From Opisthorchis felineus (Eukaryota; Platyhelminthes; Trematoda; Opisthorchiida; Opisthorchiidae), in assembly GCA_004794785.1 (NCBI GenBank), contig SJOL01004614.1, positions 124,001-188,000 of the forward strand: a stretch of DNA of 64,000 nt, read 5' to 3'. The position numbers and the translations under genes were made by a program. Below, piece by piece: positions 25,811 to 37,529 of the stretch (positions are counted from its first letter, which is position 1; the number at the start of each line of letters is the position of its first letter). The notes beneath the pieces were generated by a model. It searched no databases and had not been told where the DNA came from. It saw only the letters and a program-made list of their open reading frames with translations.

Positions 25811-25933
25811 AGGTTGCTGAAAACTCTTCGACAGCCCACGATCGGTTTCGTGGGGCTAATTTACTGGCTTATCAGGTAGGCGCAGTTCCCGAGTTTCCGT
25901 CAACCTTATGTTCTACATGAACCCAAATTGTGT
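25811..25933 (-). repeat. family-1 repeat, minus half of an inverted pair
   Basis: On the minus strand the order is AGAACATAAGG, GACGGAAACTC, the hammerhead region, TGTCGAAGAG and TTTTCAGCAACC. The hammerhead (25881-25834) keeps GCCTAC/GTGGGC and GAA, but its core is CTGATAA (G8 lost) and helix II is rearranged. It is directly followed at 25934 by a plus-strand segment of the same family, giving a head-to-head pair like the one at 10840-11483. No target-site duplication was found. Confidence 0.7.
25834..25881 (-). ncRNA. hammerhead ribozyme remnant (G8 lost)
   Basis: Minus strand: GCCTAC, CTGATAA (expected CTGATGA), an enlarged and altered helix II region, CAC then GAA, ACC/GAT, C17, GTGGGC. 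Helix I is intact, but the core base and helix III are damaged, so it is predicted inactive. Confidence 0.6.
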
Positions 25934-26024
25934 AGCATATTCAGTTGAAGAACATCATGAACGAGAGATTCATTTAAGTCTCCCGTGAGATCCAAATTGA
26001 TATGCAGATGGGTGTATTTTTCGA
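25934..26024 (+). repeat. family-1 repeat, plus half of an inverted pair
   Basis: The segment GCATATTCAGTTG...AACGAGAGATTCA...GGTGTATTTTTCG aligns with 11278-11371 of the intact copy in the + orientation. It begins exactly where the minus half ends and stops before the hammerhead region. Confidence 0.65.
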
Positions 26025-26054
26025 GAGCAATCAATATTCTTCTAAGGATTACCT

Positions 26055-26190
26055 CTCGGAGAGAGCTCGAGATAGGTTGGGCACGAACTTACTGACCGGA
26101 AGGTTCGTGGTTCGAACATAACATCAGCATCTCGACTGTTCCTGTCTGGGTCCGAGTAACCTGGCAGTATCTCAGCTCTCGTGCTTCCTT
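26055..26190 (+). repeat. possible tRNA-derived SINE
   Basis: A tRNA-like head is visible: AGCTCGAGATAGG near 26064-26076 resembles an A box. ACTTACTGACCGG with GGTTCGTGGTTCGAAC (26102-26117) gives an anticodon-arm and T-arm-like stretch whose B box matches eight of eleven positions. Acceptor-stem pairing is not apparent, so it is not a functional tRNA. It has no hammerhead and is not family 2. No second copy was found in the window, which keeps this call weak. Confidence 0.35.
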
Positions 26191-28027
26191 CCCATGGCAT
26201 GCTTAGTTGGTAATAAAAGGGCTTTACAGCTAGATGTTTTTTTTAATTTCACCTCTTGGATCGTGGAAACAGTCAGCTTGTTGATATGAACTGGAAGATA
26301 AAGCCTTATTGCGGAACTCGCAACTATTTCGTCACCCTTCTGCGCAATTCTTCATAAATGAAGACAGTCGTTGTTCACTTTGAGAACTTTGCGTATCTCC
26401 GGCCGTCCAGATTCACCACATGCCACTCTACCTTGTATTCACTCGCCTTCTTTTTCTATTTTACTGCAGAAGAGTTTCATGGCAAGCGATTATCAACTGG
26501 TACTCACAGTATTGCTGCAAGGATCTGAATAATCTGAAGCGGTTTGTTTTAGCACAAGTCAGAATCGAATCAAAATACGGTATAATTATTCCTTTTCTAG
26601 AAAAAAACTTGCATATGCTCTGAGTCAAGAGGTATCCATAAATTTTGAATACACTCATGTCCTACATATAGTTTTATAGACTAGCAGTATGACCAGCAGC
26701 GTTGTTCGCAGTTTTTGGAACCAGGTTCATAAGGATTTGTACACGCTGTTTGCTTCTCCCTTCTTTGGTACATTAATTTTCACGCTACGAGCTTACTTTC
26801 TCAAGGACTTGTCTTTTAGTTAAATCTACAGATTTCTTCGACCGAAGAAGCCTATTCATCTAACGACGCAGGGGACAACGTTTTATCCGTTAAAAGGGTT
26901 CGGGTATGGATGCTGAGAGTTCTTTATTCACAGTCACTTTGTAATGAAAGAAAGTAATGTGGTCCACAGCCGACCAAACACATACTTGTTGTGATGGTGC
27001 CTACGGAGAACAACCGGAACCTGGGGCAAAACATAAGCAGAGAGGCATGGCTTGCTTCACACTCAGGTATTGATCTGTTTCAGCTATCCAATATTGGTGT
27101 TGTGCAAAGCGAAAAAGGACGACTTAATCCAACATCTGGGGTCTAATTAACGACGTAGAAGCTAGTGTTCGAAAGTAAAAACAGTGACTGAAACCACCGT
27201 TTACGATAAAATCTACAGTCAATCGCCTTTATGCAAATTACGGTGGGAAAAGTAAAACGTAGCGAACCAAAATACGATGTCCTACTTCATGTCATTTTTG
27301 GGGCAATTTTTGGCTTTAGGCTAGAAGAGGATGGATGAATTAAAGTGTTTTTTAAATTATAAAATTGATAATAAAATCGTGAATCCTGTTTGAAAGGAGA
27401 TACGTAGGAAGCGTGTCGTCAGTAATTATCAAGTCATTTCAGTTCAGGTTTAGTGCATCAGTAAAAGCTTTGTGCGTGAGCACGAACAAAAGACCATAAG
27501 AACGGCTCGGTTTCACGATAAGGGGTTTCAGCTAATTTTATTAATGTAGTATAATTGATGCTAATGATATTTCAGACGGGATAATTGCTTAGACTTAGAT
27601 TTATATTGGCTTAGATTTATATTGTTGGAAATTACTAAGATCAACGCCTCAAAATTCTCCTGACAAAAAGGAAAGGATTTGATCATATATTGAGCCTATG
27701 TATGATTCAGCCTTCGCCGAACTCCATAAACGATTGTTCTCTGCATTTATTCACGGCAATACTTTCAAATATAAGTAGAGGTGTTGTACTTACTGGTGCG
27801 TGCACTGAAGAAGTCCTCTGATCTGATAGTGAAACGGTTGTGAACCGGTTGAAAAGATTGAGGAATATTTCGGCAGCCACCTGGCTAATAAGCACATACA
27901 CGTTTGAATTTCCGATAATGGAATATATATTCGTCAAATGCACTTATTTGCGCACTGAAGGTGCTGCACAAAACCACTTCGTGCTTTCGTTGATAAGATA
28001 TTTGAGCTATTGCAGTATATTTTCTTG
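26191..28027. other. non-coding stretch, nothing recognised
   Basis: No gene. A short direct repeat of CTTAGATTTATATTG lies at about 27594-27624, and a 30-base stretch near 26895 is about 80% like 28442-28470. Open frames stay below 80 codons. Confidence 0.45.
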
Positions 28028-28175
28028 AATGTGCATACTACTCATAAGTTCGCAGAGGACTTCATGCCCACTGTCGGTTTCATACCTATCGGATTTCATC
28101 AGGTAGGCACAGTCTCCGAGTTCCCGCCAACCATATGTTCTAACGGAGCTCAATTTGGAAGCAATTCGCAAAATA
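28028..28175 (-). repeat. family-1 repeat with dead hammerhead
   Basis: Minus-strand order: AGAACATATGG, the GGCGGGAACTCGGAG block, the hammerhead region 28108-28066, a GAAGTCC block, and CTTATGAGTAGTATGC. The hammerhead keeps GCCTAC/GTGGGC, CTGATGA and GAA, but helix II is largely unpaired and the U16.1-C17 cleavage pair is altered. It lies about 0.9 kb upstream of the receptor gene. Confidence 0.65.
28066..28108 (-). ncRNA. hammerhead ribozyme remnant (cleavage site lost)
   Basis: Minus strand: GCCTAC, CTGATGA (intact), AATCC...GGTAT (poorly paired helix II), GAA, ACC then GACA in place of GGTC, GTGGGC. Helix I and the core survive, but the cleavage trinucleotide does not. Predicted inactive. 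Confidence 0.55.
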
Positions 28176-29081
28176 GAATAATTTGGAAACTTTGTTATTG
28201 ATTCCTATCTGAATCTGTCGACTTTGTTCTAGCAAGTTTTACGTCAAGGGGATGGGATTCTTAAGCACCATTTGGTGAAGCAATTGATATAATGCTTTCA
28301 GCCGAGCCCGTAAAAAATACCGCATAACAAAATCTCCTGGAGGGATATTTATGTTCAAGTTCAATATAGTGCATGCGTGAACCACTTATATGTCAAATGC
28401 TAACTCAGGAGCGGCCCGATAGACTAAATACAAGCGTGTCTAAGGTTCGTTTATGGATGTTGAGATCTTTGCCAAGCCAAAATGTGATTACGTACAGTCA
28501 ACTTTCCTTTAGCCTTTTAAAATACCAATGATTGTAAATTAATTTTGTTCAAACAACAAGGCCATCTTATAACCTTGTATATCACACGAAGAAAAGTGAC
28601 AAACAGTTGTTACTTTGCTTCCCACACTCAGATTTAGACTGGACTCCAACCCGCCCGAAAACAAGCATACAATAAGCAGGCGGACACAGAAAAAATAGTG
28701 TGCTTTTCCGATTTTTTGTTTTTCTCACATAAAACGTGTCTTTTTCAGCTCCAACCAGAGTGATACAGCATGCCAAGACAAACCGGCTAGTCAGTGTACG
28801 AACAAAACTGCTGCCAGTGTCACTGACAGTCACCTTCGGCCAATCAGGGAACAACATGGTGAATTGAAGGTCGAGCTGAAGCGCAATTGGCGCATGAACA
28901 AGTTAACCACTAGGGTGATGTGGTTGCATGTTACCAGATCGTACAGAATCCGTGCGTGCGCAGTACGCAGAAGCAGCTTGAATAAACAGACATGCGTAAG
29001 ATCCTCCGCTAAGGAATACATCCCAGCAGAATTGAGCCCAATTACTATTCATCTAGTGCTCCACAGCGTTAATTATGCGTC
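28176..29081. other. non-coding stretch upstream of the receptor gene
   Basis: This is a likely location for the promoter and 5' leader of the gene that starts at 29082-29235. A good 3' splice-site-like run, TCTTTTTCAG, ends at 28751, so an upstream non-coding exon is possible. An in-frame TAA at 29070-29072 closes the reading frame above the first ATG. No TATA box could be assigned with confidence. Confidence 0.4.
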
Positions 29082-31490
29082 ATGCATTTTGTTACACCGC
29101 ACATAACTGCAATTCACACGGATTTATTTTGTGTCCATAATATCCGACAAGTATTTGTACACTTCACCGCTTATCCTCAAATAGTAATCCACAAAATCGT
29201 CCTTATGGTACTGCTGCTGACGACCAAGATTTATATGTCAGTTACCTTATCTGTGTTTTTGTTCATACTCCGAATTCCATTACTAAGAGCTGTCCGTGGG
29301 TGTGTAACTTACGTGACCGGTGAAGATTATTCAAAGAGACAGTCTATTTGTGACAAACCCGATACACATTTTACGACAATTCCCTTAGATCTACCCAGTC
29401 AAGTAGTCAAACTGACCATCAACCATCAAGATATTCCCATCCTGAATGCATCCCAATTCAAGCATCTTCTGAACCTGACAGACCTTGATCTGGATTCAAA
29501 CAATTTACGAGTTATCCGACCCAGCACGTTTAACCAGCTCAGATTTTTGCAAACTCTGAGTTTGCGGTTTAACCTTTTGACTTTCACACCAGAATCATTC
29601 CATCCGGAAGTGATACAAGGCCTTCCGAAATTAGAATATTTAAATTTATACCAAAACCCTATTGGATTTGTGCCCAGCCAATTCTTTTCATCAATGGGGT
29701 CTACACTCCGTTCGCTGGTGCTGGCAGGAGCCACCTCAGGTGACTTCCATCTAGATCCTGCTGCCCTGAACGGGTTACACCAACTGCAAGTTCTGGATTT
29801 GAGCTCCAATAATATGAATACTTTGCCAGAAACGTTTGAACATAGTTTTACAAGCATGAAGTTAAAGGAACTCTACTTATATGACAATCCGCTGCGTTGT
29901 GACTGTCATTTGCGTTGGTTAAAAGTATGGTTTCTTAAACATGGAGCTAAACTGACGTATTCTAAGCGTATTCCAGAAGGCCTCCGCCAAAATATTGCCG
30001 AACCAACAGTTCAAATCTGGTCTGGGCCCGATTTTTCTGCTACGGAGGAGAAAAATAAACTATTCGAACCTAAGTGCATTGAACCCTATGAATTATTTGG
30101 TCGCCCAATATTCAACCAACTGAGTGACTCTGGCCCTAATTCAGTAAGAATTACTGACTTTCAGTGTGCACCACAGGCGTTGTCGCCAAATCAACCTGTA
30201 CAGCTATCTCAAGGATATAACTCGACTTTAAGTTGTGAATTCTTTGCAGATCCTGCTGGCATCGTCGTCTGGTATCGTAATGGGACTCGAATTCAGGGTC
30301 ATTGGCCTAGAATGTCTGTTCAGCAAACACAAGGACGTAAATTTCACTCTACCTTGATAATTGAAAACGTTCAACTTGAAGATGCTGGCATGTATGTGTG
30401 TTTTCTGGACACTGGGCATGGTCGTGCTAATACCACTTTTGCTGTTCATGTAGAACCGGAAAAAAGTAATTTGGGTCACATGCTCTCAGGTTCTGTGTTC
30501 CAGTGGATGAATCAGCTGAATACGACACTGGTGCTCAAGTACACTGGCATTGCGGCCTCCTGTTTAATTATCCTCCTGATGTTTACCGGTCTCATAATCT
30601 ACTGCTTATATGGCAAACGCTCCTGCCGACATCATGAAGAACTGCAGTCTAGCTGTAAAACTGATGGTCTACGTAAAAGCTCATATGACAGTCTTCGGGA
30701 TAGTCACCTGACTGAAAAGCCCAATGGAAAACAGATTTATCCAGATAATACTCCACTTGGATTAGATAAACAAGTGCGCATGCCTCGCTCGACTTTGGTA
30801 AGCAAGAATGCAATTGGTTCCGTCGATCCACAAGTCTTTGTGTCTGTTCCTACCTCTTCCGATCAAACATCAGGTCACTTGCAGGTTATTTCAGCTGCAG
30901 AACCCGTTGACAACTACCTTGCCATTCAAATTGTTCCTACAGAGGGAAAGATTGAAGGACCGAAAACATGTTCTATACATAACTATGCCATAATCCAGTC
31001 CGTTAAACCAGATGGTCTTTTACTACATGGTGTGCCTAGTGCGCCCAACACTCACCCTGTAGGGACTTTGCTTGAATCGCATAGGCATGTGGACGATTTA
31101 ACACAAAACAGTGCGAATCGCTTTCTCACGTCACCTCGAATGATTCGATCAACTGCAGAGGACTATAATTTTGGAAGTGTAAGGAGCAGTGTTGCCGGTA
31201 TGCCTACACAACTCGCTAGCTCAGTAGACTACGTCCCTTGTCCACTCCACGGAAATATCTATGCAACCTTGCAGTGTACTAAAAAGGACACCATAGAAAC
31301 TTCCAAAAAACACATAGCAACCATTCCGAAAGGCCTCGGAACGGTATCCGAACGACGCACAAACACTATACCCCATCGGGGGAAAGCATTTGCTGCATTT
31401 ACGAGTTCGGAGTCCGGCGCCGCACAGACGAACCCTGTGTCAAGTTTCATCTCTGCGCCTGAGATTGCGAAGTCCAAGGTGGGGGATTAA
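29082..31490 (+). CDS. LRR and Ig single-pass membrane receptor (Kekkon/LINGO/AMIGO-like)
   Basis: Probable cell-surface adhesion or signalling receptor. Residue numbers count from the first ATG (802 codons). A hydrophobic signal peptide lies at 52-72; ATGs at 29205 (residue 42) and 29235 (residue 52) would place it at the N-terminus, so one of them may be the true start, although 29082 has the better -3 base. Six leucine-rich repeats follow at 108-260 (for example LTDLDLDSNNL, LQVLDLSSNNM). The C-terminal cap has cysteines 273, 275, 332 and 362, longer than usual. The Ig domain has Cys385, Trp397, DAGMYVC and Cys440. The membrane helix is about 489-510. The 292-residue tail holds Tyr motifs SSYDSL (535), NYLAI (612), NYAII (635), DYNF (695), DYVP (717) and IYATL (727), likely SH2 docking sites. 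There is no kinase domain. The frame is uninterrupted, so this is one long exon. The subfamily cannot be fixed. Confidence 0.93.
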   Translation: MHFVTPHITAIHTDLFCVHNIRQVFVHFTAYPQIVIHKIVLMVLLLTTKIYMSVTLSVFLFILRIPLLRAVRGCVTYVTGEDYSKRQSICDKPDTHFTTIPLDLPSQVVKLTINHQDIPILNASQFKHLLNLTDLDLDSNNLRVIRPSTFNQLRFLQTLSLRFNLLTFTPESFHPEVIQGLPKLEYLNLYQNPIGFVPSQFFSSMGSTLRSLVLAGATSGDFHLDPAALNGLHQLQVLDLSSNNMNTLPETFEHSFTSMKLKELYLYDNPLRCDCHLRWLKVWFLKHGAKLTYSKRIPEGLRQNIAEPTVQIWSGPDFSATEEKNKLFEPKCIEPYELFGRPIFNQLSDSGPNSVRITDFQCAPQALSPNQPVQLSQGYNSTLSCEFFADPAGIVVWYRNGTRIQGHWPRMSVQQTQGRKFHSTLIIENVQLEDAGMYVCFLDTGHGRANTTFAVHVEPEKSNLGHMLSGSVFQWMNQLNTTLVLKYTGIAASCLIILLMFTGLIIYCLYGKRSCRHHEELQSSCKTDGLRKSSYDSLRDSHLTEKPNGKQIYPDNTPLGLDKQVRMPRSTLVSKNAIGSVDPQVFVSVPTSSDQTSGHLQVISAAEPVDNYLAIQIVPTEGKIEGPKTCSIHNYAIIQSVKPDGLLLHGVPSAPNTHPVGTLLESHRHVDDLTQNSANRFLTSPRMIRSTAEDYNFGSVRSSVAGMPTQLASSVDYVPCPLHGNIYATLQCTKKDTIETSKKHIATIPKGLGTVSERRTNTIPHRGKAFAAFTSSESGAAQTNPVSSFISAPEIAKSKVGD

Positions 31491-31706
31491 CGAACATTAT
31501 TGTCAGTTTTTTACTTCAACCACAGCAAAGCGCTACTCGTGGGAAAACTGTAAGCATAATCGCTTTCTTGTATCTTTCTGTTGGATTGTACCCATAGACA
31601 TGATTATCTGAGCTGTAAAGCTACATCTCATACGGGCATCTGCGTTCACATGCGTGTTTACAAATGTACATTGTGATGAATTTACTCGGTCTCGTTAGAT
31701 ATCGAT

Positions 31707-31712
31707 AATAAA
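31707..31712 (+). promoter_or_regulatory. poly(A) signal of the receptor gene
   Basis: Canonical AATAAA 217 bases after the TAA stop at 31488-31490, a usual 3' UTR length. No gene on either strand lies between. Confidence 0.6.
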
Positions 31713-32576
31713 AATTAATTCAGCCTGAAGATAATCTGGTTTCTGATCTTCGACGGATAAACATGCGTGCAGAATTCTGAAAAATGGGTTTGTTTGAAAT
31801 ACAGCCTTGGAGATTGATTAGAAAATTTAATTCAGAGAAGGAATCATCTTCAAAATCTACTCATCAAACTCGGACATCCGAGACTTAAAAGTCCGTCGGC
31901 CTGTAAAAGGCCATTGAGAACAATTGTTTCCAAAAAGGGCGAACACATGAGTCTGTTGGATGGAGCGAGGATGAATCAGTGGAAGTTTTCGGGTCAAAAG
32001 ATGAGTAAGGATCACTGAGAATTTATTTGCAGCGGTCCTGGTTATTGGCGTATGATGAACTTACCTTTGTGGCTTGGCGACGGCAAACGTGCAGCCTGGA
32101 TAAAATGTTTGTGAAAGTAAGACTGTAGCTTATGCAGACGAATAGCGACAGCTTCAGCTATATTCACTATCCACCCTGTTGTCAGTCCTGTCGGATTTGG
32201 GCTAACCTCGTAAATGATTTCAAAGTAGGTATCAGTATCCAGTCGGTGTTTTTCACCTAACGGTTCAGCCAAAACCGGTGTCACACTAGGTCGTTCGCCA
32301 GACCGGAATGGAGGAATCAGTAGCAGGTATGTAGTGATTTGTTTGACAGTTTACCTTGCCTTAAAACTACTTACCAAAGTTACGTTTCTCTTGCGCGGCC
32401 CATGGAGAGATATCCTATCTCACCCCTTGCACAAACTTAACGGAATATTGGCTTCTTTATTCACATCAACATGACGCCTTAACATTCCATAAGTTTCTTA
32501 GAAAAGCGAGGGAGAAGCCAATGGTTTTGATTAGATTACATATGCAGTTCCAAAAACGAATACCGTATTAGACTTA
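31713..32576. other. non-coding stretch downstream of the receptor gene
   Basis: Nothing recognised beyond a chance 80-codon minus frame at 32042-32284. Confidence 0.45.
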
Positions 32577-32617
32577 GCACACTTCTCATAATGTTGCTGA
32601 AAACCCTTCGACAGCCC
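32577..32617 (-). repeat. family-1 repeat fragment ending next to the ribozyme cut point
   Basis: On the minus strand this 41-bp piece starts GGGCTGTCGAAGGGTTTTC and runs to ATGAGAAGTGTGC, matching the family sequence just 3' of the hammerhead cleavage site. The break with the family lies two bases from the predicted cut (which would give GTGGGC). This is what a copy templated by a ribozyme-cut RNA end might leave, but one short fragment proves little. Confidence 0.55.
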
Positions 32618-35600
32618 GTATTAGATTATTCGAGCAATCTAACATGGAAGTAAAATCTCCAAACGTCACGTGCCCTTTTCCAACAAATCGTCATTCGGGG
32701 AACATACTAGCGCCTGGTCATATAAGCTGAGTTGTATGGCGAAAGATGAAAAGTACTATATCCTATCCGGGTGGGAATTCAACTCGTGCTACCTGAAGCT
32801 GATGTCACTGATGTCACTTGCGGAATGCAATCTTGGTGAAAACCTAAAATGCCCCGCGCTAACTACAACGTGGCCATAGTGTCTAGGCCCTTGACAAATC
32901 AGTCACACTGACTGCATTAATATCCGCTTCTGGAGATCACTGAACCACTTTCTTTGAACTGTACAATACTGCAGATGATCCTTGTTTCAAAGGTATGCTC
33001 TATATGTGATGAGCTGAAGCTTGGATTGACCTCAGAATCAGTGACGCTCATCTTCCAAGTGATCATCCTCGAAGGCATCAGAAGACACCGAAGCCTCGTT
33101 GCCGTTTGTACATAACTTCTAGCTGTTTAAAGCTGTTACTGAAAATAGGAGCGCAAAAGTTGCAGCACGATGAGCGTGATGCAAGATGAACAGACTGGTC
33201 AGTTCGTAGAAAGAGTACTAAGAATGAGGTGGGGTAAGAGAGAATAAGGAGTATGTGAATGTGCTAGGATGGGGGTGTTAGTGGTAGCATGTTTTTTCTT
33301 CCCCCCCCCCACGTCGCTATTTGCAACAAGTAACACGGGCCAGCTGATGGTGTCATGGGACGGTCCATGTGGCCTGACAGAATTTTTAGTTATGAGGTTC
33401 ATTCTTGTACGCAGGCTGTGATAATGCCAGGAAGCCCACATCTGGACAGAAAGACGATAAGGTTCAAAGCAATGCAAAGATTGAACGCATGTGCATTATC
33501 ATAATAGTCTAATTGTTTAAAGGAACGAGTAACCATGTATGTTACAACCCCGACGTAGAGGACAATGAGTTCGTCAGACATCTGACCACTGACCATCCTG
33601 GTTAAACAAGCACTGCAGTTTTCAAACTTAAACATTCGTAGCGCTCAATGAGTCATTGGGATAAGCATGGAGCCCCACACTGCGATAAGGTCCAGTTTCC
33701 TTGCAGTGGATTACCACATGATCAAGTGACCATCTTCCATTTAATACGTAGTGAAATTACATGTGAATACTATGGTATTTGGTTAGCGCACAATTAACCT
33801 CTGAACGTATCAAAGCCCATCGAAGAAGCATTTAAAAACCAAAGATAAATCTGGAAGAGCTTAACTAAGGAAGGCATGTCAGTTTGTACCGCAATAGGAA
33901 AACGTCTGCAATGGGGTAGGATATCTGTCCTTCAGGCTACTAAGTCTGAATAGTCATTAACATTCCCGTAGATGTCGAATTCCTTCTGCGAGCCATTTGG
34001 TACCATCCGCGGAGAAATTATTAGGTGCCTAGATATAAAACCAGCGAATATCACGTAATTTGTGGTAATGCACATTTTTCTTTCAAATAAAAAAAATATT
34101 GAAAAGTCGAACAATAATAAGCACCTGCATCTTTCAGAATCTTTCTCGTTGAGAGGACCAGGATTGTCTGATTGAGGGTGCCTATAGCGCCTTCCATTCA
34201 TCTGATCCCATTACAAAAAAACTCTTGAAAACCGACGGATAGTATTTGGTTTGTTGCAGAATGTTGTCTCAATTGGGCTACACCCTCACCCGTTACTTAC
34301 CTTCAGAACATTCTTTAAAAAAAAACAGAAAAATGCAAAGGTTTGTATGGCTTTCGATCTGATTTGATTCAAAAGCTGTTTGTAGGCTACCACTCCGAAC
34401 TTTTGTGACGGCGTAATTAGTCAGACACTTCACTCTAATTCTTTACCCTAGATTACTTCATTTTTACCTTAGCGAGAAGTTTATTTTATTTTAAAGATAA
34501 TTATGCCATTAGAAAGCAAGAGGCTACTAGCGACGTTTTTGTGTGCTCACCGATAGCCATAATGTTGCATGAATGAATTCGTACGGGCTATTTCGGCGTC
34601 AACTATTGGAAATTCAAGTGTTTACCAGTCGTTGTCATGCACTTATTCTGCCTGTTTCTTCCTGCTTCTTTCTGGTTACGAACAAGGTGTACACTTTATG
34701 AGACCCTACTACATTATGCATTCCAGAATGATGGTAATGCTTGCAACGAAAGTGATTCTGGTAGAGGTGCTCCACTGAGTTCTAAGCTGAACAACACAAC
34801 CGGAGCTTTGTTATTCCTTGTGGGATTTGTCATTAAAATTCCTGGATCCGGTTGCTTCTGTGTGAGTAAACTCTTCATTCGCACCACTCTTGGTTGAACA
34901 TACTGTTCTGGCGCTCTTATTCTGGTGATTCATGTCAAAGCGGATAAGCATTTAGCTCAAGTTTCGTGACCCGGCATTCTTATCCTTAGATGTGGGTTGA
35001 AAGTGCGACAGCTGACAAGAAAGTTGCACCTGAATTATCAAACCTGAGAAGGTAAACGTAATCTTAAGAACTAACCGGATGAGTTAAGCCCTAGCAGAGG
35101 AAGGGCTGCTCACACTAGATTGTTGCGAAGATAAATTCCGTGAATTTTACACAAGAAACAACTAATCAAAATTCTGCGTCACAAAGAGACCGGTCCTTAC
35201 TGTGACGTGATATTTTGTGCAACCCCTGACCCACTTACATGTACCGGAGTTGTCCGTCCAACATTGCGGAGTCCTTCGTGCTAGTTTGGCCAGCGAATAG
35301 TGGCCAAATTAACACAGTTTCCCGGCCCTCCAGGTTGTGTCGGAAGATGTAAGGCGATATTTTCCTTAAAAGTTGTAATACTCGAGTATTGTCGTGCCAA
35401 CCACTTCTTTCTTGAGGTATTTGAGATATAGGTTTTGGCCGAGAGTCCTGATCTTCCTCCAGTCTATGTTTTGTGCTGTGAGAATATGTTAATCCACGCG
35501 AAACCACGAGCTACGCGAATACCTACAGTTTCCCTTAGCATTGACCGTTGCCTGGTGCTGGCAACCCTACTTTCTGCATACAACAGGGAAGGTAATCAAA

Positions 35601-37529
35601 AACCGGTTACTGCCGATCCCTCTAAACTTTTTTCAGCATTTTCTCTCACCTACTTCCCCGTCCCATGTAATGGTCACTCTTCTGTGTATCCAAGCCATAG
35701 ACTTTTAAAAGGAAGTGACTAACAGCATGCTACCCTTCACGTCTATCGCTTCACGCCAGCCGCCCGGAAATCGATTTCCTGATTTTCTTTCAGTCTACGG
35801 GTAACCACCTGTGAACATTTGTTACCTCTGCAGAACATGAGAACTATTCTAAGGTAATCTCCGTGCACAAGGAGTGCGTCTTAGTTCATCGGAGCTGCTA
35901 TTGGGTTGCAAATTTAGCCAAGACTCAAAACGTAAATGCCATAGCTATCGTCCTCTATAACATTACACTTCCTAAGTAGTAGTGAATTCTGAAGCAACAA
36001 ACGCATTTGCGCGGCCTGGTGTCCCACCACTGATGAGGAGTCATAGAGCCAGATTAGCCACATGGCCATTAGCGTTCGGTGTCAAGGCCCCATTCTTGAC
36101 CGTCGATCAGTCTTGTTCCACTGTTGGAATCAGACTGCGGTCATATCCAGCGAATATTTTCTGCACGTTTCCCGGGACTATCGAAGGAACGAACTCCCCA
36201 TTTGGCATAAAAATACTCTTATTAGGATAGCCTATAAAAAGCTTCAGAAGCAGCATTATTCAAAGAACTGCGTCATACTTAAAGGAGATGGGCACCGCAA
36301 TTTTATGCGGCAAACAGCTCTACCATGCGAGGCTTCATCTGCCTTAGAATGCTGCGCATAATTCAGCCAGGAGAGCCGCCAGCTCAAGGGTAGTCAGTGT
36401 GTGGACGGAAACAACCGGTGGAAACAGAGGCCTTTTCAACCAACGACTTTCATCAGTGAGATGGAGTATGTTACCATGTTTGTCTGTCACGGTAACAAGG
36501 TTAGAGTCCATGTAAACGTTGCGTGTCAATTAATGGATAGAAAAACGTTCACCTCAGTTATCGGGGGTTGTCTTTTAGCGTTCGGCAAAACTGAAACATC
36601 GGTTCTGCATCTTGTGAATAGACTAAATTTTCCAAGCGTTTTACTTGAGTTCACATCCTAAAATTAAGTTTTGGGATGGGGAAATTAATGTAAACACGCA
36701 CTTCAGCCTTCAAATTCCAGCTGGTTTATTTGTTGTGAACACGTTTTGTGGAATTAATCTAGGTTGTTTTCTTGTCATGTTGAGCCGTACAGTATAATGT
36801 CACTTGCACTGAGCTTGATCTTGGCCGGATAGCTCAAATCTTTGCAGTGTTAGGTTGAAGACTGCAGTGGGTGTAATGCCAAGCTTGAAGGGATTTTTAG
36901 TTTCTAATGCCGTACAACTTACTGTGGAAAGCAATCTCTGTAACTAACTGTTGATCTGCGTGCAGAAAATCATGTCAAGTAAATTCTCAGTTCTCTTGCC
37001 CATTACAGCAGACAGATCCCCGTGGCTGAGCTTGTCGAAATCTGACCACCTTTTTACCCTGGGCTGTTATTTCCCAGGTCCTATTTTGAGGTCCATCTCT
37101 GATTGGGACAAGCAAAAGACACTTTCTGATCGAACAATTTATCCTCACAGGCTTTAGCACAAGTATCTCAACTTTATCAAGGGAGCACAAGTTCTTGTAA
37201 TATATTTGTGTGGGTGTTTCTGCTGTGTGATCCGAATTGTAATGACGTGTTCTAAACAGAAGCTAATTTGGTGGATTTTAGCAGTGTGTTTAGAAAAGAG
37301 CTAAAGCTCGTGTGGTCAAGGTTGTCTACCCTAACGCATATTCAACTGTGCTTTCGAAAAATGATATTTTGATGCTGCACAAATTATTGTTCACCGCACT
37401 GATTTCCTGATTTCAGATTTGGTTGAAACAGAGACGAGACACCATGGTATTTGAAAATACGTATTTGTAGTTGTCTATTTTTTCACCCGAAGTAATAAAG
37501 GAACATAAGTTATCTACTTATTTTACACA
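32618..37529. other. non-coding stretch with a poly-C run
   Basis: No gene or repeat recognised. A run of ten Cs lies at 33301-33310. Open frames stay below 100 codons and lack domains. Confidence 0.45.

Noticed and set aside
26063..26118. Possible tRNA gene
   Set aside because: A- and B-box-like stretches exist, but acceptor and T stems do not pair, so it is at most a tRNA-derived repeat.
36028..36060. CTGATGAG near CCACCACTGATGAGGAG
   Set aside because: No GAA at a suitable distance and no helix II.
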